From: JANQOZ01 sp045106555
Lineage (GTDB): Bacteria; Pseudomonadota; Gammaproteobacteria; Xanthomonadales; SZUA-38
NCBI GenBank assembly: GCA_045106555.1
Contig: JBGCET010000061.1
Span: forward strand, 26,080-90,079
DNA: 64,000 nt
Direction of reading: 5' to 3'
The position numbers and the translations under genes are program-made. Numbering within the stretch: position 1 is the first letter of the stretch; the number at the start of each line of letters is the position of its first letter. This document shows, piece by piece, positions 36,079 to 43,998 of this stretch. Under the pieces are notes generated by a model. That model did no database searches. It saw only the letters and a program-made list of their open reading frames with translations, and was not told where the DNA came from.

Positions 36079-36606
36079 CTATTCTCCGGCGACGCCGAGT
36101 AGCGCCCCCCTGACCGCCTCTCGCTGAACGACTCCTGTTGCACGAATGATCCGATATCGATCCAAAAATGGTTGAGCGCAGCAGTTTTGTGACCGACCGC
36201 CACTGCAAACTGGAGCATTGGCGATACACGAATCCATTTCCTTTAATCCGCGAGCAGTGCAGGCAAGAACTTTCTCCGAACAGATCGATAGCAAATACTC
36301 AGAGGATGGAATAGCGGGCAACTCGGCAGATGTGTTGGGTCGAGGAACCGAAACACGAGGCGGAGCCGGTGCTGGTCGAGTGTTGGTCTTGGCGGGTTTT
36401 TTCGGAGACCGATCAAGCCACTGCTGTAAACTGCGGCTTGAGATGGTGCCCGAACGGCCAGAGCCGCGAATAACCTGAGAACGGCCGGCCTCGCACTTCT
36501 GGTCCTGAAAAACGACTGAGCCGCTGGCCGATGTACAACGGTAAATTTCTTCTGCGGCCAGCGGAGGCGACAACCACGCCAAGACGACCACTAACAACGT
36601 TCGCAT
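36079..36606 (-). CDS. DUF4124 domain-containing periplasmic protein
   Basis: Starting at the ATG at 36606 gives 175 residues with a signal peptide (MRTLLVVVLAWLSPPLAAEE). The DUF4124 domain follows: IYRCTSASGSVVFQDQKCEAGRSQVI, with its two Cys. The middle is Lys/Pro/Arg-rich linker (KKPAKTNTRPAPAPPRVSVPRP). The end is cysteine-rich (residues 110-160: CSEKVLACTARGLKEMDSCIANAPVCSG, positions only given here as one example, plus CCAQPF), suggesting disulfides in the periplasm. The function of DUF4124 is unknown. The open frame extends upstream to 36675 but without a signal-like sequence. Confidence 0.8.
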   Translation of the reverse strand: MRTLLVVVLAWLSPPLAAEEIYRCTSASGSVVFQDQKCEAGRSQVIRGSGRSGTISSRSLQQWLDRSPKKPAKTNTRPAPAPPRVSVPRPNTSAELPAIPSSEYLLSICSEKVLACTARGLKEMDSCIANAPVCSGGRSQNCCAQPFLDRYRIIRATGVVQREAVRGALLGVAGE

Positions 36607-36681
36607 TTTCGTAAAAAGAACCGGCGCTGCAACGATGAGCCGAGAGCTCATCATCCACAGCACCGGTAGACTCAAGCGCGA

Positions 36682-37170
36682 CTACTTCTTTTTGCGCGCT
36701 GCCTTCTTTGCTACTTTCTTTCTGGCAACTTTCTTCTTTGCTACCTTTTTCTTGGCAACTTTCTTCTTCGCTACCTTTTTCTTGGCAACTTTCTTCTTCG
36801 CTACCTTCTTCTTGGCAACTTTCTTCTTCGCCACCTTCTTCTTGGCAACTTTTTTCTTCGCTACCTTTTTCTTGGCAACTTTTTTCTTCGCCACCTTCTT
36901 CTTGGCAACTTTTTTCTTCGCTACTTTCTTCTTGGCAACTTTTTTCTTCGCTACCTTCTTCTTGGCAACTTTTTTCTTCGCTACCTTCTTCTTGGCAACC
37001 TTTTTCTTCGCTACCTTTTTGGCAACTTTCTTCTTCGCTACCTTCTTCTTGGCAACTTTTTTCTTGGCTACCTTCTTGGCTACCTTCTTCTTGGCAACTA
37101 CTTCGGTTGCTTTTTTAGCAACCTTTTTCGCTGCCTTCTTCTTTGCTTTTTTTGACGCTTTCTTCGCCAC
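36682..37170 (-). CDS. Histone H1-like lysine/alanine/valine repeat protein
   Basis: This 162-residue protein consists almost only of Ala, Lys and Val with a few Ser, Thr, Glu and Arg. It is built from tandem pentapeptide units of the type VAKKK, ending RKKVAKKAARKKK. It starts at GTG with an excellent AAGAGGAG ribosome site 7 bases upstream, which confirms the minus strand. Similar tails occur in bacterial H1-like proteins (AlgP of Pseudomonas, Hc2 of Chlamydia, BpH1 of Bordetella), which bind DNA or RNA by charge. There is no folded domain. Repeat number is expected to vary between strains. Confidence 0.88.
   Translation of the reverse strand: MAKKASKKAKKKAAKKVAKKATEVVAKKKVAKKVAKKKVAKKKVAKKKVAKKVAKKKVAKKKVAKKKVAKKKVAKKKVAKKKVAKKKVAKKKVAKKKVAKKKVAKKKVAKKKVAKKKVAKKKVAKKKVAKKKVAKKKVAKKKVAKKKVARKKVAKKAARKKK
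36718..37100 (-). repeat. Tandem 15/30-bp repeats coding for VAKKK units
   Basis: The minus strand reads successive 15-base units coding for Val-Ala-Lys-Lys-Lys, arranged in 30-base higher-order pairs distinguished by Ala codon (GCC versus GCG). Units differ mainly at synonymous positions. Shorter VAKK units interrupt the array near 37015 and 37080, a sign of past slippage in whole codons. Confidence 0.9.
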
Positions 37171-37350
37171 TGGAAGTCTCCTCTTGCTGCTGACAAAAAT
37201 TAGTCCAAACAGTTTTCACCCAACGAGCATTTTGCTTTTCGGGGTGCTGGTCGATGATCAAGGATTCCCCCATGAAAACGCCGACCCGATGCTGCGCGCA
37301 AACTATACCAGTTCATGGACTCATACGCATAACGTCTTGGTCACTTTTTG

Positions 37351-37812
37351 TTACAGGGTTTGACGCGGATTTTTTTCGTCATGGGCCGTCTCTTGCGCAA
37401 ACTGAATTACAGCACCGAAAGGTTGCCAATTATTGAGGTCTGCAACTCGCCAATTATCGAGCCCATCCCTGAGCGTTGACCAATCTAATGAGAGTTCTCG
37501 AGAGGATAATTCATCGGCTGTTGTCTCCAGCTTATCGCTGTTGAGTGACAGCATGAAAAACCCCTCGCCGTGTTGAGACAAATGTTGACCAGGAATTCCG
37601 GTGGCATCCTTCGGTTCAATAAGCACCAACCAAATCGGCCCCAGGGCAAAGCGCGCTGTTGCCACTCCCCTGGACTGCAACGCTTCGACTGCCACGGGCG
37701 GCTCGCCTAGCAACCGGCTGTAACGATCGATCGCCTGATCGAGGTCTCTTACCAGGAACCCTAAGTGGTGAATTGACGGCATGATTTTCACTACGAATTT
37801 TGAATTGTCCAT
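37351..37812 (-). CDS. VOC family protein (glyoxalase/epimerase-like)
   Basis: This 153-residue protein has one vicinal-oxygen-chelate module repeated twice: IHHLGFLVRDLDQAIDRYSRLLG and ARFALGPIWLVLIEPKDATG, then HGEGFFMLSLNSDKLETTADEL and FGAVIQFAQE. This is the layout of methylmalonyl-CoA epimerase- and glyoxalase I-like proteins, with a His near the N-terminus and a C-terminal Gln/Glu as possible metal ligands. The substrate is unknown. AAGG lies 9 bases before the ATG at 37812. It diverges from the TetR gene across an AT-rich region with a palindrome. Confidence 0.85.
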   Translation of the reverse strand: MDNSKFVVKIMPSIHHLGFLVRDLDQAIDRYSRLLGEPPVAVEALQSRGVATARFALGPIWLVLIEPKDATGIPGQHLSQHGEGFFMLSLNSDKLETTADELSSRELSLDWSTLRDGLDNWRVADLNNWQPFGAVIQFAQETAHDEKNPRQTL

Positions 37813-37934
37813 TGTCCCATGCCTTAAGACCGCTCGCTGGCGTCTTCTTTAGGACTGATTAATCACATTTTTCATTAACAATTTTTCTTTAAGTCGCTAA
37901 TTTAATGGACATTTTTTCATACTCTCTTTATTTT

Positions 37935-37950
37935 TCTATAGAGCTATAGA
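37935..37950. promoter_or_regulatory. Palindromic operator-like site upstream of the TetR gene
   Basis: The sequence TCTATAG-AG-CTATAGA is a perfect 7+2+7 inverted repeat. It lies 33 bases before the TetR ATG, in the divergent interval between the VOC and TetR genes, in the AT-rich part where a promoter is expected. TetR dimers bind sites of this size. Autoregulation and control of the VOC gene are likely but inferred. Confidence 0.6.
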
Positions 37951-37982
37951 TTATTTTCCGAATAGCAATTACCATATCGGGC

Positions 37983-38579
37983 ATGCAATCGCGCAGCGAA
38001 AAATTTACGTTACAGCAGGCCAACGCAGTACGTGCAGCGGCAGCAGAATTTGCTTTGTACGGTTATCACGGTGCCAGCACCGCGGGCATTGCAGAGCGAC
38101 TTGGCATCCAGCAAGGCAGCTTGTACTACTACTTGAAGTCGAAGGAAGAGGCGCTGGAAAAAGTTTGCTTGCTGGCGCTACAGGGCTATCTCCAGCGTAT
38201 GGAACTCATTGCTGCGAGCCAACAACCCTTTGCCGCGAAACTTCAGGCAACCATCGCCGCTCATTTGCTTCGATACCGAGAGAAAGATGAAGCCTTGAAA
38301 GTCTACAACGACGAACGGCTTTACCTACCAGAGGCACGGCGCAGCGCGTTGAAAAAACTCGGAACTCAGTACCGAGAATTACTCGAAACAATCGTCATTG
38401 AAGGAATTGAAGCCGGTGAGGTGAGAAAGGTCGACCCGCACTTTGCGGCACAGACCATCATTGGCATCGGAAATTCCATGGGCGACCTCATCGTGAGAGA
38501 CGAACAATTAGACACAGTGGCGATGGCACAGAAGTGTTGTGATCTGCTACTCAACGGGTTTTCAATTAAGGAAAAGTAA
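37983..38579 (+). CDS. TetR/AcrR family transcriptional regulator
   Basis: This 198-residue protein has the TetR helix-turn-helix at the N-terminus: AAAEFALYGYHGASTAGIAERLGIQQGSLYYYLKSKEEALEKVC. The ligand/dimer domain is all-helical. A palindrome precedes the gene, the VOC gene diverges from it, and its stop codon TAA shares one base with the sat/cysC ATG. It is therefore placed to control both its own operon (sulfate activation) and the VOC gene. The effector is not evident. Confidence 0.93.
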   Translation: MQSRSEKFTLQQANAVRAAAAEFALYGYHGASTAGIAERLGIQQGSLYYYLKSKEEALEKVCLLALQGYLQRMELIAASQQPFAAKLQATIAAHLLRYREKDEALKVYNDERLYLPEARRSALKKLGTQYRELLETIVIEGIEAGEVRKVDPHFAAQTIIGIGNSMGDLIVRDEQLDTVAMAQKCCDLLLNGFSIKEK

Positions 38580-40291
38580 TGGGCGCATTTAAAGAACCAC
38601 ATGGTGGCGAACTGAAAGATTTGTTTCTGACAGAGAGTCAGGCCGACACCGAAAAGTCTTTGGCAGGCGATTACGCCAATTGGGATCTCACCCCGCGTCA
38701 GTTGTGTGATGTGGATTTGTTGATGAATGGCGCGTTCTCCCCGCTTGAGGGCTTTCTCGGCAAAGCGGACTACGAAAGCGTCTGTAACAACATGCGCCTC
38801 GAAAGCGGTGAGCTTTGGCCAATGCCAGTGACTCTGGATGTCAGCGAAACATTTGCTGAGGGCGTCAGTGAGGGTGATCGCGTTGCCCTTCGAGATGCCG
38901 AAGGCGTTTTGATTGCAGTGCTGGAGGTTAGCGACAAATGGCAGCCCGACCTCAACAGCGAAGCGGAACGCGTATTCGGTACGACCGACGAACTACACCC
39001 GGCAGTCAGTTTCTTACGCAATCAATCCGGCCCGGTATACCTGGGTGGAAAGATCCTGGGCATTGAGCCACCGACCTACTACGACTTTAAGCTGCTAAGA
39101 GACACTCCATCGGAGTTACGAGGCAGGTTCCGCAAGCTTGGCTGGCGGAAGATTGTGGCGTTTCAAACTAGAAATCCGCTGCACAGGGCCCATCAGGAAC
39201 TGACTTTTCGTGCAGCCAGAGAGGTTGACGCAAACTTGTTGATTCACCCGGTGGTAGGAATGACCAAACCGGGCGACATCGACCATTTCACCCGGGTTCG
39301 CTGTTACGAGCATGTGTTGGAGCAATATCCAGAGCAAACCAGTCAGCTGAGTCTGATCAATCTTGCCATGCGAATGGGCGGTCCCCGGGAGGCCATTTGG
39401 CATGCAATCATTCGGAAGAATTATGGCTGCACCCACTTTATTGTAGGCCGTGATCACGCCGGGCCGGGTAACGACAGTGACGGCAACCCATTTTATGGTC
39501 CATACGACGCACAAGACCTGTTCAAGCAACACGAGCAGGAACTGGATATCACCATGGTGCCGTTCAAGATGATGGTCTACGTAGAAAACAAAGCCGAATA
39601 CATGCCGGCGGATGAAACCCAAGAATCAGACAAGGTATTGAATCTCTCGGGAACTGAATTTCGACGACGTCTGCGAGAGGGGCTGGATATCCCGGACTGG
39701 TTTTCCTATCCCAAAATTGTTGAAGAGCTGAGACGAGGCTATCCGCCGAAAAACCAGCAGGGTTTCACCGTTTTCTTTACCGGATTGTCAGGATCCGGCA
39801 AATCCACCGTTGCCAATGCTTTGATGGTGAAACTGCTGGAAGAAGGCTCACGTCCGGTCACCCTGCTCGATGGTGACGTCGTGCGCAAGAATCTGTCCAG
39901 CGAGTTGACCTTTTCCAAAGAACATCGCGATCTCAATATCCTTCGCATTGGATATGTTGCCAGCGAAATCACCAAGAACCGCGGAATCGCGATTTGCGCG
40001 CCCATTGCCCCCTATACAAAAACCCGACGCGCGGTGCGTGACATGATCTCTCCATTGGGTGGGTTTGTAGAAATTCATGTCTCCACCGCTATCGAAGTGT
40101 GTGAGAATCGAGACCGCAAGGGCCTCTATGCGCTGGCGCGAGCCGGTAAGCTGAAAGGGTTCACGGGTATAGACGACCCCTACGAGGCGCCAACCAACGC
40201 CGAAATGGTCATCGATACCGCAGAAATGTCGCCGGATCTGGCGGCCCATCGCATCTTAATCACGCTGGAAAAAATGGGATACCTTCGTTGA
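38579..40291 (+). CDS. Bifunctional sulfate adenylyltransferase/adenylylsulfate kinase
   Basis: This 570-residue fusion makes APS and then PAPS from sulfate. The ATP sulfurylase part (residues 1-385) has QTRNPLHRAHQE (the HxxH motif), VVGMTKPGDIDHFTRVRCYEH, INLAMRMGGPREAIWHAIIRKNYG and VGRDHAGPGNDS. The APS kinase part (390-570) has the P-loop TGLSGSGKSTVANAL, LLDGDVVRKNLSSELTFSKEHRDLN, and IAPYTKTRRAVRDM. Both active sites look intact. In bacteria such fusions serve PAPS production or, in sulfur oxidisers, ATP formation from APS. The ATG overlaps the tetR stop by one base. Gene symbols differ between groups, so none is given. Confidence 0.95.
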   Translation: MGAFKEPHGGELKDLFLTESQADTEKSLAGDYANWDLTPRQLCDVDLLMNGAFSPLEGFLGKADYESVCNNMRLESGELWPMPVTLDVSETFAEGVSEGDRVALRDAEGVLIAVLEVSDKWQPDLNSEAERVFGTTDELHPAVSFLRNQSGPVYLGGKILGIEPPTYYDFKLLRDTPSELRGRFRKLGWRKIVAFQTRNPLHRAHQELTFRAAREVDANLLIHPVVGMTKPGDIDHFTRVRCYEHVLEQYPEQTSQLSLINLAMRMGGPREAIWHAIIRKNYGCTHFIVGRDHAGPGNDSDGNPFYGPYDAQDLFKQHEQELDITMVPFKMMVYVENKAEYMPADETQESDKVLNLSGTEFRRRLREGLDIPDWFSYPKIVEELRRGYPPKNQQGFTVFFTGLSGSGKSTVANALMVKLLEEGSRPVTLLDGDVVRKNLSSELTFSKEHRDLNILRIGYVASEITKNRGIAICAPIAPYTKTRRAVRDMISPLGGFVEIHVSTAIEVCENRDRKGLYALARAGKLKGFTGIDDPYEAPTNAEMVIDTAEMSPDLAAHRILITLEKMGYLR

Positions 40292-40292
40292 T

Positions 40293-40907
40293 ATGAGCAC
40301 CCGTTACGCATTACACAGACCACACCCCTGGCATGGGTTGAGCCCAGGGCGCCGATCCCCAAAGGTGATTAACGTCTTTGTGGAGATGACCCCGTTTGAT
40401 TACGTCAAGTATGAGCTGGACAAAGAAACCGGTTTTCTTTGCATCGATCGACCGCAAAGAACAACCTCCCAGTTACCCTGCCTTTACGGCTTCATGCCGC
40501 AGACTTACTGCGCCGAGGAGGTACACAAACTGAGCCCTAAGTCTCAGCGAGGCGACATGGATCCACTGGATATCTGTGTGATCAGCGAGCGACCGGTCGC
40601 GCGATCAGAAATTGTCCTGAAAGCACGGGTCATTGGCGGACTGCAAATGATTGATGACGACGAGGCTGATGACAAAATCGTCGCCGTACTGGAGGGCGAT
40701 CACATCATGAACGATGCCGAAGATCTTACCGAGCTGCCGGATATAATGACCGAACGCCTGCGTCACTATTTCTTGACCTACAAGTCGCCGCCAGACGAAC
40801 CCCAGCGAGTGTCGTCTATCGAGCCCTATGGCTGCGAGCATGCCCATGAGGTCGTCGAGGCGGCAATTGCAGACTACCAACGGCACTTTGGTACCCACGG
40901 ATCTTGA
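40293..40907 (+). CDS. ppa: Inorganic pyrophosphatase
   Basis: This 204-residue soluble family I pyrophosphatase has VFVEMTPFDYVKYELDKETGFLCIDRP, LPCLYGFMPQTYCAEE, and GDMDPLDICVISERPV, with the catalytic Asps of the 'GDxDPLD' motif. DDKIVAV and KSP-like residues follow. The N-terminal 25 residues are a short extension. It starts 1 base after the sat/cysC stop, and hydrolysis of pyrophosphate would pull sulfate activation forward. It overlaps the next gene (TTGA). 'RPQRTTSQLPCLYG' is slightly divergent from the E. coli enzyme, closer to a subgroup common in marine bacteria. Confidence 0.93.
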   Translation: MSTRYALHRPHPWHGLSPGRRSPKVINVFVEMTPFDYVKYELDKETGFLCIDRPQRTTSQLPCLYGFMPQTYCAEEVHKLSPKSQRGDMDPLDICVISERPVARSEIVLKARVIGGLQMIDDDEADDKIVAVLEGDHIMNDAEDLTELPDIMTERLRHYFLTYKSPPDEPQRVSSIEPYGCEHAHEVVEAAIADYQRHFGTHGS

Positions 40908-41866
40908 AGGTTTTTGATGCCTTCAATGGAGATGCCGACGGCATCTGCGCACTGATTCAGCTAAGGCTGGCGAGGCCGCAGCCCGAAGCAACCCTGGTCA
41001 CGGGGGTGAAACGCGATATTGCCTTACTAGAGCGTATCGATGGTCAGAGCGGCGATGAGATTACCGCTCTGGACATTTCTCTGGATAAGAATCGCCCTGC
41101 CCTGGTACGTCTGCTCAACGCGGGCGCGAGGGTGATGTACTTTGACCATCACTTTGCAGGCGAAATTCCTGACCATCCAGCGCTCACCACCAGAATCAAT
41201 ACCCAACCCGAGGTATGCACCAGCCTGCTGGTAAACCGAGAGACCAACGGGGCTTTTGGTTCGTGGGCCATCACCGGTGCATTCGGCGACAACCTGGATC
41301 GTCCGGCCAACGCGCTGGCCCAGAAACAAGGTTTAGGCCAGAGCGATGTCTTGCGATTGCAGGCTCTGGGCGTGTGCATGAATTACAACGCCTACGGTGC
41401 GTCTGAGAATGACCTGCACTTCCCCCCCTCGGATCTCTACCGGCGTCTGTACCGCTACTCAGACCCGCTGCAGTTTCTCGACGACGACTCGGCAACATTC
41501 AGTAAACTGCAAACGGGCTATCAGCAGGATCTTGAGCGCGCCCGGAACGCCGACGTGTTACATAACCAACCCCATGCTGCGGTGATGCGCCTGCCAAACG
41601 AACCCTGGTCACGAAGGGTCAGCGGAGTATTTGGCAATGAACTGGCCAACCAGTTTCCTGACCGGGCCCACGCCGTCGTTACCCAGGGAACGCAAGGGCT
41701 GCTGGTGAGCGTTCGGGCGCCACTGAACAATAAACAGGGCGCCGACGAAATATGCCGCCAGTTTGAAACTGGCGGCGGTCGCAAAGCGGCCGCTGGAATT
41801 AACCGGCTGCCGCCTGAAGACCTGGATCGGTTCATCACCACCTTTGCCAGTCACTATCAACCCTGA
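40904..41866 (+). CDS. DHH family phosphoesterase
   Basis: This 320-residue protein has the DHH metal motifs: FNGDADGICALIQLR (motif I), ALDISLDKN (motif II), YFDHHFAG (motif III, DHH) and an Asp in AFGDNLDRP (motif IV). The DHHA1-type end reads ETGGGRKAAAGINRLPPEDLDRFI. This is the make-up of NrnA-like phosphatases, which act on 3'-phosphoadenosine 5'-phosphate and short RNAs. The TTG start overlaps the ppa stop. Because the same operon makes PAPS, pAp removal is a plausible role. A nanoRNase role remains possible. Confidence 0.88.
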   Translation: MKVFDAFNGDADGICALIQLRLARPQPEATLVTGVKRDIALLERIDGQSGDEITALDISLDKNRPALVRLLNAGARVMYFDHHFAGEIPDHPALTTRINTQPEVCTSLLVNRETNGAFGSWAITGAFGDNLDRPANALAQKQGLGQSDVLRLQALGVCMNYNAYGASENDLHFPPSDLYRRLYRYSDPLQFLDDDSATFSKLQTGYQQDLERARNADVLHNQPHAAVMRLPNEPWSRRVSGVFGNELANQFPDRAHAVVTQGTQGLLVSVRAPLNNKQGADEICRQFETGGGRKAAAGINRLPPEDLDRFITTFASHYQP

Positions 41867-41869
41867 ACA

Positions 41870-42337
41870 TCACTCCTCAGGAAACAGCACCGTCAACCAT
41901 TCGGCGACCAAAGCGGGTCGTTCCTGGCCTTCGACCTCAATCACACACGTCTCGGTGACCAGCAGGCCGCCACCTTTAGGTGCTACGTCGGACACGCTGA
42001 GTCGCAAGCGAATATTCGAGCCTACCGGCACCATGCCCGTGAAACGGACCTTATTACACCCGTAGTTGATCAGTTTTGAATGCCCCGCCCAGGACACCAC
42101 CTGGTCGTGCAAATGAACCAGCAACGAAAGCGTGAGAAATCCGTGCACGATGGTGCCGCCCATCTCTTTACTTGCCCGCTCTTGGTCGATGTGAATCCAC
42201 TGATGGTCAATGGTCGCATTAGCGAAATCGTTGACTCGGCTCTGGTCAATATTGAGCCAGTCCGAAACCCCCAACTCCTGGCCTTTTTGCGCCGCCACGT
42301 CAGAAAAATGAATTTCTCTCGCCGCCGTTTGAGACAT
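41870..42337 (-). CDS. MaoC family (R)-enoyl-CoA hydratase-like dehydratase
   Basis: Starting at the ATG at 42337 (GAGGG ribosome site 8 bases upstream) gives 155 residues of a single hotdog domain. The catalytic signature is ATIDHQWIHIDQERASKEMGG, with the Asp and His of the hydratase motif. TIVHGFLTLSLL, INYGCNKVRFTGMVPVGSNIRLRL and VTETCVIEVEGQERPALVAEWL follow. Length and motifs match bacterial NodN/PhaJ-like proteins, which hydrate (R)-2-enoyl-CoA. The longer frame to 42451 is just open sequence. A hairpin with a T run stands between it and the upstream hydrolase gene. Confidence 0.92.
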   Translation of the reverse strand: MSQTAAREIHFSDVAAQKGQELGVSDWLNIDQSRVNDFANATIDHQWIHIDQERASKEMGGTIVHGFLTLSLLVHLHDQVVSWAGHSKLINYGCNKVRFTGMVPVGSNIRLRLSVSDVAPKGGGLLVTETCVIEVEGQERPALVAEWLTVLFPEE

Positions 42338-42351
42338 GATTTTTGCCCTCG

Positions 42352-42387
42352 AAAAAAAGGCCCTCACGGTAACATACTGTGAGGTCC
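42352..42387 (-). terminator. Hairpin with T run between the MBL-fold and MaoC genes
   Basis: On the minus strand GGACCTCACAGTA pairs with TACCGTGAGGGCC (13 positions, two mismatches) around a TGT loop and is followed by seven Ts. It lies 39 bases after the hydrolase stop and ends 15 bases before the MaoC ATG. It probably ends the hydrolase transcript, or it controls read-through into MaoC. Confidence 0.65.
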
Positions 42388-42425
42388 TCTTTGATTCGGA
42401 AAGCGGCGGTATTCCGCTGCCTGGA

Positions 42426-43862
42426 TCAATCCCAACTGACGGGTTGTGCATTCACTGCCTGGCGCAGTTCAGCGGCTGTTCCCGGTCGCGGGCTATGAGC
42501 TGAGACAATACGCTCTGGATTCAAATTCAAGCGCTTCAGTGCGCGAGCGAAACTGCGGGTCGACTCAACCGCTGGTAGTATCGGACCTGTCACCGGTCGG
42601 GCGAAGTGGTCGGCTTCAAACAACACCCCCTGGTCCGGCAACCAGGTCACCAAAAGATGCTCTGTGTGGGCGGTTGGACCAATATCCACAACTTGCACTT
42701 TGCGTGACTCGTCGCTCAAATCCAGCGAGCCCTTAACCCCTTTGAATCTGAGACTTTCGTCGCCCGCTGCGTCAGATACTGCGCCCCTGTGTGCCGCGGC
42801 GGCAACAACGGTGGCTCCTGCGGCAAGGTAGGGCGCGACTCCCACCACGTGATCACTGTGGTGGTGGGTCAGCACACCATATTTGATGGGTTTGTCTGCC
42901 ACGACCTCTCGCAACAGTTCAATACGCGCTGGAATGCCGGCAGTGCCGCCAATCGCAATGACGTGATCGCTCATTTCTACAAACAGCGCGTAGGTGCCCG
43001 CGCCGCCGATCAGATAGACGCCATCGGCCAGTTCCTGTCGCTCCAGTGGTGCCGGAACGATGGGTTCGACCACCGCTAATCGTGGGTCAACAACCAGCAT
43101 GTCACTCAAGTCAGGATTGATTTCGGTGGCAAGGTTGGACCGTTGCATATTGACATCACCGTTCAGGATCAGCGTAAAGCTGTCATTAACCGAGATGCCA
43201 GAGACGGTTTTGTAGTCATCGAAGCGGTATTGCACCAGTCCAAACCCAGCAAAGACCCGCTCACTGCGCTTGAGCACGTGACTTGCCGCATCAAAATACA
43301 AGCTGATTGACGGGCCGACCGCCATAGAAAAGGCCACAACCTCAAACACCTCATCCCCATCGTTCACCTGCCCTAAATAATGGGCAGTTCGCAGGTGCTC
43401 TCTAAGCTGACGCACCAACAAGGGCGGCGTGACCCGTATAAAAGGACCTGAGGCATTGTCGAAATCGGGCTCGGCAATAGGTTGGGCGGTTCCAGATCGA
43501 TAATTCACCTGAAAACTCTTATCGCCATTGATAATTGTCCCATTGCGAAAATCGAAACCGCCCCCCTCTCCCTGGGTCTGATTGACGAAAATTCGGTTTT
43601 CCAAATCAACGGCTGCAAATCCCTCAGAGCGGTTCTTATCCCATGGTGGGGTTGGCTTAAGGCTTTGGCCCACTGCGTAGTTGACGTCTCGAGTCTTCAC
43701 ACGCATTGAGGTCAACGCAGAAAGCTGCTCGCCGCCGTGGGCCTGTTCGGCAGCCTCGATAATTTCGTTCACTCGCGCGACGTTGCGTTCGGTTAGGTTT
43801 TGGGCGATGGCCTGCCAGCAGGGAAAAATCAGCAATGCCAGTAATACTGTGCGCAGTTTCAT
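42426..43862 (-). CDS. Periplasmic MBL-fold metallo-hydrolase with lipoprotein-like N-terminal domain
   Basis: This 478-residue exported protein starts at the ATG at 43862, which has a GAAGGAG ribosome site and begins a signal peptide (MKLRTVLLALLIFPCWQAIAQ). Residues 25-270 form an outer-membrane-lipoprotein-like domain (GGEQLSALTSMRVKTRDVNYAVGQ and strands). Residues 290-480 are a metallo-beta-lactamase fold: VYLIGGAGTYALFVEMSDHVIAIGG, VLTHHHSDHVVGVAPYL (zinc HxHxDH), THRG... with HTEHLLVTWLPDQGVLFEADHFARP, and a final His in IVSAHSP. Substrate unknown. A hydrolase of this layout is common in steroid- or xenobiotic-degrading bacteria. Confidence 0.88.
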   Translation of the reverse strand: MKLRTVLLALLIFPCWQAIAQNLTERNVARVNEIIEAAEQAHGGEQLSALTSMRVKTRDVNYAVGQSLKPTPPWDKNRSEGFAAVDLENRIFVNQTQGEGGGFDFRNGTIINGDKSFQVNYRSGTAQPIAEPDFDNASGPFIRVTPPLLVRQLREHLRTAHYLGQVNDGDEVFEVVAFSMAVGPSISLYFDAASHVLKRSERVFAGFGLVQYRFDDYKTVSGISVNDSFTLILNGDVNMQRSNLATEINPDLSDMLVVDPRLAVVEPIVPAPLERQELADGVYLIGGAGTYALFVEMSDHVIAIGGTAGIPARIELLREVVADKPIKYGVLTHHHSDHVVGVAPYLAAGATVVAAAAHRGAVSDAAGDESLRFKGVKGSLDLSDESRKVQVVDIGPTAHTEHLLVTWLPDQGVLFEADHFARPVTGPILPAVESTRSFARALKRLNLNPERIVSAHSPRPGTAAELRQAVNAQPVSWD

Positions 43863-43998
43863 ATGCAGTCTCCTTCGACTAGGAGACGCCATTAGAAATG
43901 ATCAAGCTCACGCCGTGTTGAGCGTTGCGCTGAGTCGAGTCAGTCAAGCGATCGAATGTACTATCTTCGACTCCCGCGAGTTGGGGCGCGAACTTATT

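Noticed and set aside
36635..37363. Plus-strand frame of 242 codons rich in Phe-Leu-Ala-Thr opposite the H1-like gene
   Set aside because: It is the complement of the AKKKV repeat. The minus-strand gene has the ribosome site and a plausible basic protein; the plus-strand product would be an implausible hydrophobic repeat.
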